Shown: in pieces, positions 50,301 to 58,139 of the stretch
How the letters are laid out: each line of letters opens with the position of its first letter
Numbering within the stretch: the first letter of the stretch is position 1
NCBI GenBank assembly: GCA_028285495.1
Contig: JANQPB010000036.1
Span: forward strand, 62,001 to 126,000
DNA: 64,000 nucleotides
Source: Acidimicrobiales bacterium
GTDB taxonomy: Bacteria > Actinomycetota > Acidimicrobiia > Acidimicrobiales > SZUA-35
Direction of reading: 5' to 3'
Notes under the pieces: model-generated
The model's input: the letters and a program-made list of their open reading frames with translations, nothing else
Database searches by the model: none
What the model was told of the DNA's origin: nothing
Position numbers and translations under genes: made by a program

Positions 50301-51866
50301 GGCTTCGCCAACGAGCAGATCGACGCCCTGCACGTGTCGATCGCTCCGCCGAGCCTGCCGGGGGAGGCCGACCTGGTCGTCGCCATCGACGACGACGCAG
50401 CCGGTGGCGTCGCCGCCGGTGACCCGGTGACGTTCACCGTCGACGTGACCAACAACGGGCCGGACGTGGCGGCCGACGTGTCGGTCGACACCACACTCGG
50501 CGCCGGCATGTCGTTCGTCGCCACCGCAGGGTGCGCCGGCGACCCGACCGGCACACCGTGTGAGCTCGGCACGGTCGGCGTCGGCCAGACGGTGTCGTTC
50601 ACCGTCGATGCCGTCGTCGACGCCGGCACTGCGGCCGGCCCGACCACGACGTCGAGCACCGCAACCAGCCCGGTGGCCGACCCAACGCCGGGCGACGCCA
50701 CCGACTCGGTCGACACCGACGTGATCGTCGCCCCGAGCGCCGTCGACGACGAGCCTGCCGTCGGCAGCGGGCCGGGCGATCCGTTCCACACCGAGGTCGA
50801 CACGACGTTGACCGTCGCCGGCACCGACGGCGATGCACTCGACGCCAACGACGATCCCGGCACCCCGACGGCCGTCGTCACCGGATTCGGTGGCGGTGAC
50901 CTCGGCGGGTCCGTGACCGACAACGCAGCCGGGACCACCGTCGCCTTCGGGACCGGTGGATCGCTCACCGTCGGGGCCGACGGTGGGTTCAGCTTCACCC
51001 CGGACGGCGGCACCAGCGGTTCGTTCACGTTCGACTACCGCCTGACCAACGACGCCGGCAGCTCCGACGCAACGGTCACCATCCTGGTCGGGCCGCGAGA
51101 CACGGTCGACGACGCCATGATCTACCTCAGCTCGCGGAGCGGGGGCAACGTCGGCGGCGTCGCCTTCGCCGACGAGGACGTCGTCGCCTTCGACACGGCG
51201 ACCCAGACCTGGTCGATGGTGTTCGACGGCTCCGACCTCGGGCTCGGCGCGTCCGACCTCGACGGCTTCGTCATCGTCAGCCTCGATCCGTTCGTCGCCC
51301 ACCTGTCGTTGGAGGCTCCACGATCGATCCCGGGGCTCGGGACCGTCGACGACTCCGACGTGCTGTCCTTCACCGGAACCCCCGGGACGGACACGTCCGG
51401 AACGCTCGAGCTGCTGTTCGACATGTCGGACATCGGGCTGACGACAAACGGTGAGGACGTCGATGGGCTGGCGCTGCTCGATGGCGATCACCTGCTGTCG
51501 TCGTTCCACACCGTCGCCGCCGGCGGCGTGACCGCAGCCGACGAGGACATCATCCGGTTCGCCTCGACGTCGACCGGGGCGACCACCGCCGGCTCGCTGT
51601 CGATCCTGATGGACGGGTCCGACGTCGGCCTCGGGCCCCGCGACGTCACCGGCGTGTGGGTCGACCCGTCGACCGGCGACGTGTACGGCTCGGCGCTCAG
51701 CAACTGGGTGGCCGGTGGCGCCGCCGGCGATACCGACGACGTGTTCCGCCTGACGGGCACCTTCGGTGAGACGACGAACGCCGTCGGCTCGATCTTCTTC
51801 GACGGCGACCAGCACGGGTTCGGTGGCGAGCAGATCGACGCCCTCCACATCGAGCCCCTCGACTGA
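47343..51866 (+). CDS. Giant exported PQQ-dependent sugar dehydrogenase with PKD, duplicated beta and DUF11-like domains
   Basis: The 1,507-residue protein starts with a signal peptide (MRRLLVGFFVVMIGGLAIAT). Residues about 30-475 are a soluble glucose/sorbosone dehydrogenase beta-propeller (ITGLSRPTNVEFAADGRVFI, NGRGLLGLALDPDFP, GDLRFGPEGALYATAGEGAF, GLRNPYRTTFRPGTDELWIG). A PKD domain follows (about 480-565; YDWDFDGDGTFG). A 249-residue block (about 753-1001) built from DEDV/GSDVG repeats recurs at 1259-1507. Between the two copies are a DUF11-like repeat (VTFTVDVTNNGPDVAADVSV) and a cadherin-like module (GGFSFTPDGGTSGSFTFDYR). It probably oxidises sugars or alcohols outside the cell; the C-terminal part may bind the surface or substrate. 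Start ATG 47343 fits the signal peptide. Confidence 0.88.
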   Translation: MRRLLVGFFVVMIGGLAIATAQGGAIPAEQAGFEATNVITGLSRPTNVEFAADGRVFIAEQGGLLKVFDSPTDTTPTVVADLRTATHAVNGRGLLGLALDPDFPNTPHVYVMYTHDAPIGGTAPAYGIVDADFDECPSPPGPGQCIVSGRISRLTLSGDVAVTEQVILEDYCQEWTSHSVGDLRFGPEGALYATAGEGAFAGQPDWGQRAGNNGCSDPPIPHGGTNQDAATAEGGALRSQDLRTPGDPAGLGGTVIRIDKNTGAAWPTNPNAGDPDPNVARIIAYGLRNPYRTTFRPGTDELWIGDVGWNDWEEIDLVDDPDNAVPNFGWPCYEGPDLGYQIGNDLCNALISEGPSAVELPYWAYRQTVGIVSSTDGCLNNNGSPSALTFYEFGAYPAEYDGAFFFGDYSRRCVYVMEAGPDGRPDPSTARVMLDSIAVTDLERGPNGDIYALNIFGGGGLGGTLVRLSFPDGEVVPVARMTATPTAGPLPLAVAFDASTSSPGSVGDTLTYDWDFDGDGTFGEAFGPTPTHTYTAEGRYTAQVRVTDQNGGESTTSEVIFAGDPPVVTITSPSAATSWVVDDVITYAGSAVDGQGNPITGDDLDWDLILHHCETLTDCHTHDIGSTTGSGSSFVAPEHEYPSYIEIQLTATSASGLTATGSVELYPETVFLDLEGQPAGIEAGFNGQQVPTPSSHEVIIGSINTLSALPSQIIGGNKFDFAAWSNGQGQTHDLVVTESQSVTLQYAPSPDPVLYLSSTTGGNVDGITFADEDVLSYDSGLDTWAMVFDGSDVGVGSSDVDAFHLVSLDPFEILVSFSAPRSIPGLGSIDDSDVLRFTGTAGLDTSGTWDRVMDSSDVGFATNGEDIDALGLLDGDKVVSTSGGFNVPGAGRGADEDLIRFVQTSEGSTTAGTASFLLDSSDLGLGPRDLFGVSIDPASGDVFGAATSTWTLAGASGDTDDVFRYAGTLGTDPAGTAEIVFDGDVAGFANEQIDALHVSIAPPSLPGEADLVVAIDDDAAGGVAAGDPVTFTVDVTNNGPDVAADVSVDTTLGAGMSFVATAGCAGDPTGTPCELGTVGVGQTVSFTVDAVVDAGTAAGPTTTSSTATSPVADPTPGDATDSVDTDVIVAPSAVDDEPAVGSGPGDPFHTEVDTTLTVAGTDGDALDANDDPGTPTAVVTGFGGGDLGGSVTDNAAGTTVAFGTGGSLTVGADGGFSFTPDGGTSGSFTFDYRLTNDAGSSDATVTILVGPRDTVDDAMIYLSSRSGGNVGGVAFADEDVVAFDTATQTWSMVFDGSDLGLGASDLDGFVIVSLDPFVAHLSLEAPRSIPGLGTVDDSDVLSFTGTPGTDTSGTLELLFDMSDIGLTTNGEDVDGLALLDGDHLLSSFHTVAAGGVTAADEDIIRFASTSTGATTAGSLSILMDGSDVGLGPRDVTGVWVDPSTGDVYGSALSNWVAGGAAGDTDDVFRLTGTFGETTNAVGSIFFDGDQHGFGGEQIDALHIEPLD

Positions 51867-51956
51867 GTGTCCCGGTGCGAAGCACCGGGACACCGAGTTC
51901 GCCCTCAGGGCGAACCTCGCGGGCTCCTGTGGGGTGCCCTGGAGATCGATCCAGCC
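51867..51956 (+). repeat. Structured intergenic repeat, copy B (90 nt)
   Basis: Starts directly after the dehydrogenase stop. Hairpin 1 is GTCCCGGTGC, loop GAA, GCACCGGGAC. Hairpin 2 is GTTCGCCC, loop TCA, GGGCGAAC. The GGAGATCGAT box lies 74 nt from the start, exactly as in copy A at 36236-36325. Confidence 0.75.
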
Positions 51957-52049
51957 GCGTGTCTTGCGTCCTCGCTGCGGAGCAGCTCGGTCGGAGGCCA
52001 GGGCCGGTGATGCAGACCGGACGCGGCGGCCGGGCCGGCTACCCGGCGA

Positions 52050-52598
52050 TCAGCGGCCGAAGGTCAGGTCGTACTCGGCGAGCCGGTAGCCGCCTGGGCC
52101 GTCGAGCAGGCGTCGCTCGAAGCTGATGGCCAGGCCGTAGTGCCGCTCGACGCTGCCGAGCACCCCCTCGAGCAGGTCGAACATCTGGCGGGGCGAGTCG
52201 TAGACGATGCGCATGGTGTCCGGGCCGGTGTCCTCGCAGCGAAAGGTCGGCGGCTTGGCGTCCGGCCACAGCTTCTTGAGCTCGATCTCGTGGATCCGGT
52301 CGAGGTCCATCAGGACCTCCTTGGGGTGGTCCCGTTTGACCGCGTCCGGCGGGACCAGATCGGCGAGGTGGGGGAAGATCCACTGCCCGAACGCATGGTG
52401 GGCCTGGGGGACCGTGATCCCGAGCCGAGCCACGGCCTGCTCGACGATCTCGGCGAGGTCCTCGTCCGGGTACGAACCGGGGCGCACGAAGACGCCGTCG
52501 CTGGTGAACGAACACGCAGCGTAGATCTCGTCCATGACATCGGCGCCGGCGGTCTCCTCGATGAACTGCTCCAACAGGTTGAAGATGTGCCCCTTCAC
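52050..52598 (-). CDS. Stand-alone H-NOX (haem NO/O2-binding) sensor protein
   Basis: The 182-residue protein starts MKGHIFNLLEQFIEETAGAD and has the H-NOX pattern SYPDEDLAEIVEQAVARLGI and HHAFGQWIFPHLADL. The proximal haem ligand His103 is in LDRIHEIELKKLWPDAKPPT. The YxSxR heme-propionate motif IVYDSPRQM has Y133, S135 and R137. The single-domain size equals other bacterial H-NOX sensors, which usually control a histidine kinase or diguanylate cyclase next door; none is adjacent here. GTG at 52598 follows GGGAGG. It is divergent from the Gfo/Idh gene with a 116-nt gap. The gas specificity is not settled by sequence alone. Confidence 0.85.
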   Translation of the reverse strand: MKGHIFNLLEQFIEETAGADVMDEIYAACSFTSDGVFVRPGSYPDEDLAEIVEQAVARLGITVPQAHHAFGQWIFPHLADLVPPDAVKRDHPKEVLMDLDRIHEIELKKLWPDAKPPTFRCEDTGPDTMRIVYDSPRQMFDLLEGVLGSVERHYGLAISFERRLLDGPGGYRLAEYDLTFGR

Positions 52599-52714
52599 GG
52601 CGACCTCCCTGGTGTCGTCTCGGTGCTGTGCTCCCGATCGGCGGCTCGTCCGGCGGAGTTGAGCGGTGTCGAGGCGCTACGCTCCGGCCGACCGGCGTCG
52701 GCGAGGGGAGGGTC

Positions 52715-53767
52715 GTGGAGGACAGGCACCGGCGGTTGAGCGTTGCCCTGGTGGGATGCGGCGGGATCGCCGACGCTCACCTCGATGCTGCGGCTCGGGT
52801 GGGGGCCAGGATCGAGGTCACCGCGGTCGTCGACCCCGACCGGGAGCGGCGGGCAGCCTTCGTCGAGCGGACCGGGGCCCCGGGCTTCGCCGACCTCGGC
52901 GATGCGCTCGACCGGGCCGGCGACCGATTCGATGCGGTCGATGTGATGGTGCCACACGACCTGCACGAGGCGATCGCCGTCGAGGCCATCCGGGCCGGGA
53001 AGCACGTGCTGCTCGAGAAGCCGATGGCGATCGATCTGGAGGCCTGCGACCGCATCCTCGCCGAGGCCCGTCGCCGGCCCGAGCTCGTCTTCCTGGTGGC
53101 CGAGCAGTCCCAGTTCTGGCCCGACGTCGTCGAGGCGGCCCGGCTGATCCGTGAGGGGGCGATCGGGCGGCCGCTGTTCGGTCGGGCCTGCTACTGGGAT
53201 CCGGGCGTGCTCGTGCCGGGACTCGCCGGCGACGAGCCGGTGCCGTGGCGGTACCGGCTCGACCGGGCCGGTGGCGGGCTCGGCATCGACGGCGGGGCCC
53301 ATTGGATCCGGCCGCTGCGGATGATGCTCGGCGAGGTCGAGGCCGTCGTCGCCGTCTCCGGGCGTCACGTCGAGCGGATGGAGGGCGAATCGTGGCTCCA
53401 GGCGCTGCTGCGATTCCGGAGTGGCGTGTCGGCCACGTTCGAGGCCTTCGCCTCGACCGAGGTGATGGCGCCGGCCGAGCTGTTCCGGATCACCGGGACC
53501 GAGGGTGAGCTGGTGATTCCCGGTCCCGACTTCGTCGACGCCGAGCTCCGGCTCCACAACCGGGCCCATCCGCACGGCGAGCCGGTGCTGGCGATCCCCC
53601 GGGGGCGGGAGGACAGCTACGGCCACGAGCTGGCCGACTTCGCCGACGCCGTGCTCGACCGGACGGAGCCGGCGGCGACCGCAGAGGAGTCGCTGGCCGA
53701 GCTCCGCACCGCCCTGGCCCTGTACCGCTCGACCAGCTCGGGACGCTGGGAGCCGATCTGGGACTGA
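52715..53767 (+). CDS. Gfo/Idh/MocA-family NAD(P)-dependent oxidoreductase
   Basis: The 350-residue protein has an N-terminal Rossmann motif VALVGCGGIADAHL. The family EKP motif is in GKHVLLEKPMAIDLEACD. A C-terminal alpha/beta domain follows with CYWDPGVLVPGLAGDEPVPW, GGGLGIDGGAHWIRPLRMML (GxxxDxGxH-like) and SGVSATFEAFASTEV. The family oxidises or reduces sugar or inositol carbons using NAD(P). GTG at 52715 is preceded by GAGGGGAGG. TACGCT at 52678-52683 may be the -10 box. The substrate is unknown. Confidence 0.9.
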   Translation: MEDRHRRLSVALVGCGGIADAHLDAAARVGARIEVTAVVDPDRERRAAFVERTGAPGFADLGDALDRAGDRFDAVDVMVPHDLHEAIAVEAIRAGKHVLLEKPMAIDLEACDRILAEARRRPELVFLVAEQSQFWPDVVEAARLIREGAIGRPLFGRACYWDPGVLVPGLAGDEPVPWRYRLDRAGGGLGIDGGAHWIRPLRMMLGEVEAVVAVSGRHVERMEGESWLQALLRFRSGVSATFEAFASTEVMAPAELFRITGTEGELVIPGPDFVDAELRLHNRAHPHGEPVLAIPRGREDSYGHELADFADAVLDRTEPAATAEESLAELRTALALYRSTSSGRWEPIWD

Positions 53768-53863
53768 ACGCGGCCCACCCGCCGCCAAGGAGGGGAATGG
53801 CGACGGGTGGGCCCGGTTGTGCACGGAGGGTTGACCGTCGCTGCGATGGCGACGGTCGACCGA

Positions 53864-54496
53864 TCAGCCGGCGGGCGGCAGGAGCACGCTGTCGATCACG
53901 TGGATGACGCCGTTGCTGGCCTCGACGTCGACGGCGGTGACCGTGGCGTCGTCGACGGTGACGGTGTCGCCGTCGACCCCGATCGTGATCTCGGCGCCAT
54001 TGACGGTGGCGACCGACGCGCCATCGAGGGTCACGACCTCGGACGACGGCACCTCACCGCTCACGACGTGGTAGGTGAGGATCGACGTGAGGGTCTCGGT
54101 GTCGGCCAGGAGCTCTTCGGCGGTCAGGCCGAGCGCCTCGAGGGCGGCGGCGAAGGCGTCGTCGGTCGGGGCGAAGACGGTGAAGGGGCCCTCACCGCTC
54201 AGGGTCTCGACCAGCCCGGCGGCCTCGACGGCGGCGACGAGGGTGGTGAAGCTGCCGTTCGCGACGGCGACGTCGACGATCGTGCCCGGCTCCTCGGCCA
54301 TGGCCTCGTCGCTCTCCTCCTCCATGGCCTCGTCGCTCTCTTCCTCCATGGCCTCGTCGCTCGCCTCATCCGTGGCGGCCTCGGAGGCGGAGGCGGAGGC
54401 GTCGGAGCTGTCCTCGGTCGCGTCGTCGCCGCAGGCGGCGGCGACGAGGACCAGCGCCAAGAGCGCGACGAAAAAGCGTGGGAAACGGGTTGTCAT
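53864..54496 (-). CDS. Fasciclin-domain lipoprotein
   Basis: The 210-residue protein has a lipoprotein signal (RFFVALLALVLVAAACGDDA, lipobox LVAAAC), an acidic linker with tandem SDEAMEEE repeats, and one fasciclin (FAS1) domain: NGSFTTLVAAVEAAGLVETL, GPFTVFAPTDDAFAAALEAL, ILTYHVVSGEVPSSEVVTLD and NGVIHVIDSVLLPP. FAS1 proteins are membrane-anchored adhesion or matrix proteins. ATG at 54496 follows GGAGAG. The acidic repeat arises from a 24-bp tandem repeat. It stands alone between the Gfo/Idh gene and an unrecognised gene. Confidence 0.93.
   Translation of the reverse strand: MTTRFPRFFVALLALVLVAAACGDDATEDSSDASASASEAATDEASDEAMEEESDEAMEEESDEAMAEEPGTIVDVAVANGSFTTLVAAVEAAGLVETLSGEGPFTVFAPTDDAFAAALEALGLTAEELLADTETLTSILTYHVVSGEVPSSEVVTLDGASVATVNGAEITIGVDGDTVTVDDATVTAVDVEASNGVIHVIDSVLLPPAG
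54296..54360. repeat. 24-bp tandem repeat, about 2.7 copies, coding
   Basis: Units encode SDEAMEEE/SDEAMAEE in the acidic linker of the fasciclin lipoprotein. Units differ at a few positions. Probably a slippage expansion. Confidence 0.65.
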
Positions 54497-54775
54497 GATC
54501 TCTCCAATGGGGGAAGGGGGATTGCGGCGGTTGATGCGTTGCTCGTACTCCGTCGGACGAACCACCCGTGGATGCGGAACCGGCGCGTTCTCGCCCCGAC
54601 GTGACGCATCGCACACCGGCCGGCGATCCGCACCCGTGGAGGGACGGTCCGACCCGGTCGGGCGAGCGACGGGAGCGCAGGCTGCGGCCGACCCGAGCGG
54701 CGGCGAACGATGACGATCGTCGAACGAGGACCGCCTCCGGCTGTATCAGCCGGACCACACCGTCGTCTTGCACAC
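54497..54775. other. Divergent intergenic region
   Basis: 279 nt between the fasciclin gene (minus) and an unrecognised gene (plus). No clear promoter box, operator or hairpin was found. Confidence 0.4.
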
Positions 54776-55999
54776 ATGACGGCCACCCTGCGACCGCCGA
54801 CCACCAACGGTTCCGCACCCGAGGCACCGGCCGTGCCCGATGTCGGCACGGTTCGACCCGAGATCGACGAGGCGACCCTCGACGCCTTCATCCAGCGACC
54901 ACCGAAGCTCCAGCTGCACCGCATGTGGTTCAGCGAGGTCAAGGCCCGGTGGTGGACCGGACACGTCCAGGGCGTCGCCGCCCATCACGACGGCCTGAGC
55001 ACCACCCTCTACGCCAGCCTCAGCGACTTCCCCCGCGGGTGGGGCGCCGCCCTCATCAACGACAACCGCACGTACGCCGACGGCGAGCCCGTGTGGATGG
55101 AGGCGATGGCCTTCCCCCAGGGCCGCCATCCGGGCGGGATCACCGTCTGCGAGGACTACCTGGCCGTTCCCATCGAGATGGGAGACCGGCCCGGCCGGGT
55201 CTACATCTACGCCATCGACGAGCCGCTGTACCCCAGACAGGTCGGCCACGTCGAGGGCTGGATCGACGGCTGCGGGCTGAACACGCCGGACGACTGCCCG
55301 GCCAGGAACGAGAAGGCCTCGGCCGTCGGCATGACCCGGATCGGTGACAACGAGTTCCTCGTCGTCGTGCTCAGCCAGAACCGCTACCTGCGGTTCCTCC
55401 ACCTGAAGCGGACCGTCGACCCGGTCCGTGGCGTCGAGCGGTTCCAGGGCCGCCAGACCGGCTTCGTCGACGGCAAGGACGTGCATCCGGACGGCTGGCC
55501 TGACGGCTTCACCGACAACCTCAGCCTCGTCCGCACCGACCGCGGCGTGCACGTCGTGCTGTTCTCGATCGAGCAGTGGTTCTCGATCGGCCCGCTCGTG
55601 GTGCCCAAGATCCGTCGCTCGTCGATCCATCGGCTGACGTCGTTCCGCGTCGAGCCCGGCACCGAGCTCGACGCCACGCCGACGCTCACCCACCGCGCCA
55701 ACGGCTTCGTCGAGCTCCCCGATCGACAGGGCCCGACCGACTGGCTCCGACCCGGGTTCCGGTGGGGCGCTTCGCTCGGCGTGTACGGCGGGCGGCCGGG
55801 CCTGATCACCGCCGAGTACTTCGGCAGCGAGCGCAGCGCCAGCCACCCGGCCCAGTACCTGCAGGTGGCGGCCAACATCGACGCCGACCTGCTCAACTGG
55901 AACGTCGGCGTCGGCGACGAGCTGATCCACGGCGTCGCCAGGGCGACCCGCCGCCGCATCGCCAAGCGCCTCCGGTGGATCCGGGAGTTGATGACCTGA
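54776..55999 (+). CDS. Conserved-looking hypothetical protein, unknown function
   Basis: The 407-residue protein MTATLRPPTTNGSAPEAPAV is followed by a globular region with many short strands (STTLYASLSDFPRGWGAALI, GGITVCEDYLAVPIEMGDRP, VYIYAIDEPLYPRQVGHVEG, DNEFLVVVLSQNRYLRFLHL), suggestive of a beta-propeller or beta-barrel. The C-terminus has RRRIAKRLRWIRELMT, a basic helix. There is no signal peptide, metal motif or family that can be named. Codon composition is that of real genes (G/C third positions). ATG at 54776 is used since an upstream ATG would encode a low-quality start; no ribosome site is evident. Confidence 0.7.
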   Translation: MTATLRPPTTNGSAPEAPAVPDVGTVRPEIDEATLDAFIQRPPKLQLHRMWFSEVKARWWTGHVQGVAAHHDGLSTTLYASLSDFPRGWGAALINDNRTYADGEPVWMEAMAFPQGRHPGGITVCEDYLAVPIEMGDRPGRVYIYAIDEPLYPRQVGHVEGWIDGCGLNTPDDCPARNEKASAVGMTRIGDNEFLVVVLSQNRYLRFLHLKRTVDPVRGVERFQGRQTGFVDGKDVHPDGWPDGFTDNLSLVRTDRGVHVVLFSIEQWFSIGPLVVPKIRRSSIHRLTSFRVEPGTELDATPTLTHRANGFVELPDRQGPTDWLRPGFRWGASLGVYGGRPGLITAEYFGSERSASHPAQYLQVAANIDADLLNWNVGVGDELIHGVARATRRRIAKRLRWIRELMT

Positions 56000-56022
56000 G
56001 CCCGGCGGTGCGCGGGCTCAGG

Positions 56023-56985
56023 TCAGGACGCGTTCCGCTCCGAACCGACCCGGGCGTCGAGCCACTCGACCAGACGCTCCCGCTCGGCCTCCGTGGTCGA
56101 CGTGCCGGGCAGATAGGACGTCGACCGGGGCCGACGGTCGAGCCAGAACAGCCCGGGCTTCCACCCCGTCGCGCCGCCGGCCGCCAGCCAGACCGCAGTG
56201 TCGGTGCCGTCGGTCACGTCACGCAGCAGCGGACCCATCACCCACCCGAACCCGGGCAGCGCGGCGTCGACCCCCGGGGTGTCGACCCAGCCGGGGTGCA
56301 GCGAATGGAGGATCACGTCGGGGGCCCACTGCGGGGCGAGATGGGTCACCAGCTCGACCTGGGCCCGCTTGGCCCTGGCGTAGGCAACGGCCCCCTGGTA
56401 ATCGCCCGGGCTCAGCTCGAGCCGGTCGACGTCGAGGCCCTGGGTGTACATCCCGCCGCTCGACATCCAGAGAACCCTGGCGCCGGGCGACAGATGGGGG
56501 CGGAGCTCGAGGGTCAGCGCGTAGGGGCCGACGAGGTGCGAGGCGAGGGTCTGCTCGACGCCGGCGCTGTTGGTCTCGTGACGATCGGTGAGGGCGCCGG
56601 CGTTGTGGAGCAACACGTCGAGGCCGGCACCGTCGAGCCGGTCCTCGACGGTACGGACCAGCGCATCGACCGACTCCAGCTCGCCGGTGTCGAGCGCATG
56701 GCCGATCGCCATGCCGGGGCTGCCCTCGCTCAACTCCTCGGCCACCGCCTCGGCCCTGGTCGCCGACCGCGAGGTGAGGTGGACCGTGGCCCCCAGCCCG
56801 ACGAGCCGGCGCGAGGTCTCCCGACCGAGGCCGGACGAGCCGCCGGTCAGCAGGATCGTGGTGCCGGTCAGGTCGACGTCGATCGGCTCCCAGGCGTCGA
56901 GGCGCGACCGGACGGCCGGTCCGATCTTGGTGAAGCTGCCGACCACGGTCGCTTCGATGGCGGCGTCGACGAGGCGGTTGAGCAC
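56023..56985 (-). CDS. Short-chain dehydrogenase/reductase (SDR)
   Basis: The 320-residue protein has the SDR cofactor motif TILLTGGSSGLGRETSRRL (TGxxxGxG), a VLLHNAGALT loop (NAG), the active site Ser region WMSSGGMYTQG and YARAK (Y-x-x-x-K), then LHPGWVDTPG. A 40-residue N-terminal extension precedes the Rossmann fold. It resembles the retinol-dehydrogenase/WWOX-like classical SDRs that use NADP. The start is GTG at 56985; no strong ribosome site is visible and TAGACC 6 nt upstream is a poor -10 candidate. The neighbouring gene ends 23 nt away on the opposite strand. Confidence 0.9.
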   Translation of the reverse strand: MLNRLVDAAIEATVVGSFTKIGPAVRSRLDAWEPIDVDLTGTTILLTGGSSGLGRETSRRLVGLGATVHLTSRSATRAEAVAEELSEGSPGMAIGHALDTGELESVDALVRTVEDRLDGAGLDVLLHNAGALTDRHETNSAGVEQTLASHLVGPYALTLELRPHLSPGARVLWMSSGGMYTQGLDVDRLELSPGDYQGAVAYARAKRAQVELVTHLAPQWAPDVILHSLHPGWVDTPGVDAALPGFGWVMGPLLRDVTDGTDTAVWLAAGGATGWKPGLFWLDRRPRSTSYLPGTSTTEAERERLVEWLDARVGSERNAS

Positions 56986-57056
56986 GACCCCGGTCTATCG
57001 CACCGGCGCCGGGGCCGCCGGATCGGACCGGCCCGCTGTGGCCGACGCCACGCCCC

Positions 57057-58139
57057 TCAGCGGGGGACGGTCACCCGCCAGGCGTCGACCGGCTCGCCCT
57101 GATCGTGACGGCCCTCGACGTGGAGGTGCAGTCCCTCCATCTCGGCCATGCCCTCCCACAGCCCGTTCCAGGCCTCGAACACCGACGACGCCTGTGGACC
57201 GGTGAACATCCTGGGCACCCACTCGACGGTCCACCCGGGTCGCGACGGGCCGACGTCGATGGCGGCGCCGTGGCCGGCCAGGAGGCGGGCCAGTCGGCCG
57301 GCGAAGGCGGCCGGGTCCGGGGTCGAGCGGAGGTCGGGCACCTCGTCGCCGAGGAGCTCGAGCACCGTCGGGTGGAACTGCATCCCGATCTGGCGACCGG
57401 CGATGCGGCCGATCGCCCCGGCGGTGGCGGGGCCGAGCACCTCCCCCATAGCCGGCAGCAGGGTCCGGATGTAGGTGGCGGCGTAGTTGCGGTCGACCTT
57501 GGCCAGCCTGACCGGGTCCCACGACGGGAGCGGCAGCTCGACCGACGGGCCGGGCGGCTCCTCGCCGGGGCGGTAGCGGACCTTCTCGTCCTCCGGGAGC
57601 GGCTCGGACTCCTCGGTGTAGTAGCCCTCCAGGCCGGGCTGGCCGTCGGTGGTCTGCTTGGTGCAGACGAAACCGAGGTTGTCGTTGCCGAGGGTGGCGC
57701 CGTTGTGACCGTGCCAGCCCCGCAGCATGGCCCGGCTCAGCTCGGTCGGGATGCCGCACACCGCGGTGCCGTCGAAGATCCAGCGGGGCGGCCGGTAGCG
57801 GACCCACGACTTGGTGTCGGACTCGGGGATCCACTCGACCCGGACCCCGCCGAGGGCGTTGGAGAGCACGTGGTACTTGGCGCAGGCCACGGCATGGGGC
57901 TCGTCGGTGAGTCCGAGCTTGTCGAGCCCGGGCAGGAAGGCGTCGAGGTGCTGGCGCCGGAAGGTCCGGAACACCACCTCGGCCGCCGGCCCGGTCCCGG
58001 CCCGGACCACGAGGGCGAGCAGGGTGCCGGTGAGGAACCGGTGGTACAGCTCGGCCAGGGCGGACCAGGCCTGCGGGTCGTCGTCGGGCCGGCCATCGGC
58101 AGCGGCGGGCCCGGCCCCGGGGGCGGCGTCGGCGCTCAT
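57057..58139 (-). CDS. Hypothetical protein coupled to the molybdopterin oxidoreductase
   Basis: The 360-residue protein has a disordered start, then WSALAELYHRFLTGTLLALV, VRVEWIPESDTKSWVRYRPP, AMLRGWHGHNGATLGNDNLG and FVCTKQTTDGQPGLEGYY. There are conserved-looking His, Cys and Trp residues but no recognised motif; it is not a known molybdo-enzyme subunit. ATG at 58139 overlaps the stop of the molybdopterin oxidoreductase (ATGA), so the two are translationally coupled and likely act together, perhaps as an accessory or substrate-handling protein. Confidence 0.65.
   Translation of the reverse strand: MSADAAPGAGPAAADGRPDDDPQAWSALAELYHRFLTGTLLALVVRAGTGPAAEVVFRTFRRQHLDAFLPGLDKLGLTDEPHAVACAKYHVLSNALGGVRVEWIPESDTKSWVRYRPPRWIFDGTAVCGIPTELSRAMLRGWHGHNGATLGNDNLGFVCTKQTTDGQPGLEGYYTEESEPLPEDEKVRYRPGEEPPGPSVELPLPSWDPVRLAKVDRNYAATYIRTLLPAMGEVLGPATAGAIGRIAGRQIGMQFHPTVLELLGDEVPDLRSTPDPAAFAGRLARLLAGHGAAIDVGPSRPGWTVEWVPRMFTGPQASSVFEAWNGLWEGMAEMEGLHLHVEGRHDQGEPVDAWRVTVPR

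Noticed and set aside
47352..51893. 1,513-codon open frame antisense to the sugar dehydrogenase
   Set aside because: Composition-driven mirror frame, rich in Val, Gly, Asp and Arg without motifs; the plus strand has signal peptide and domains.
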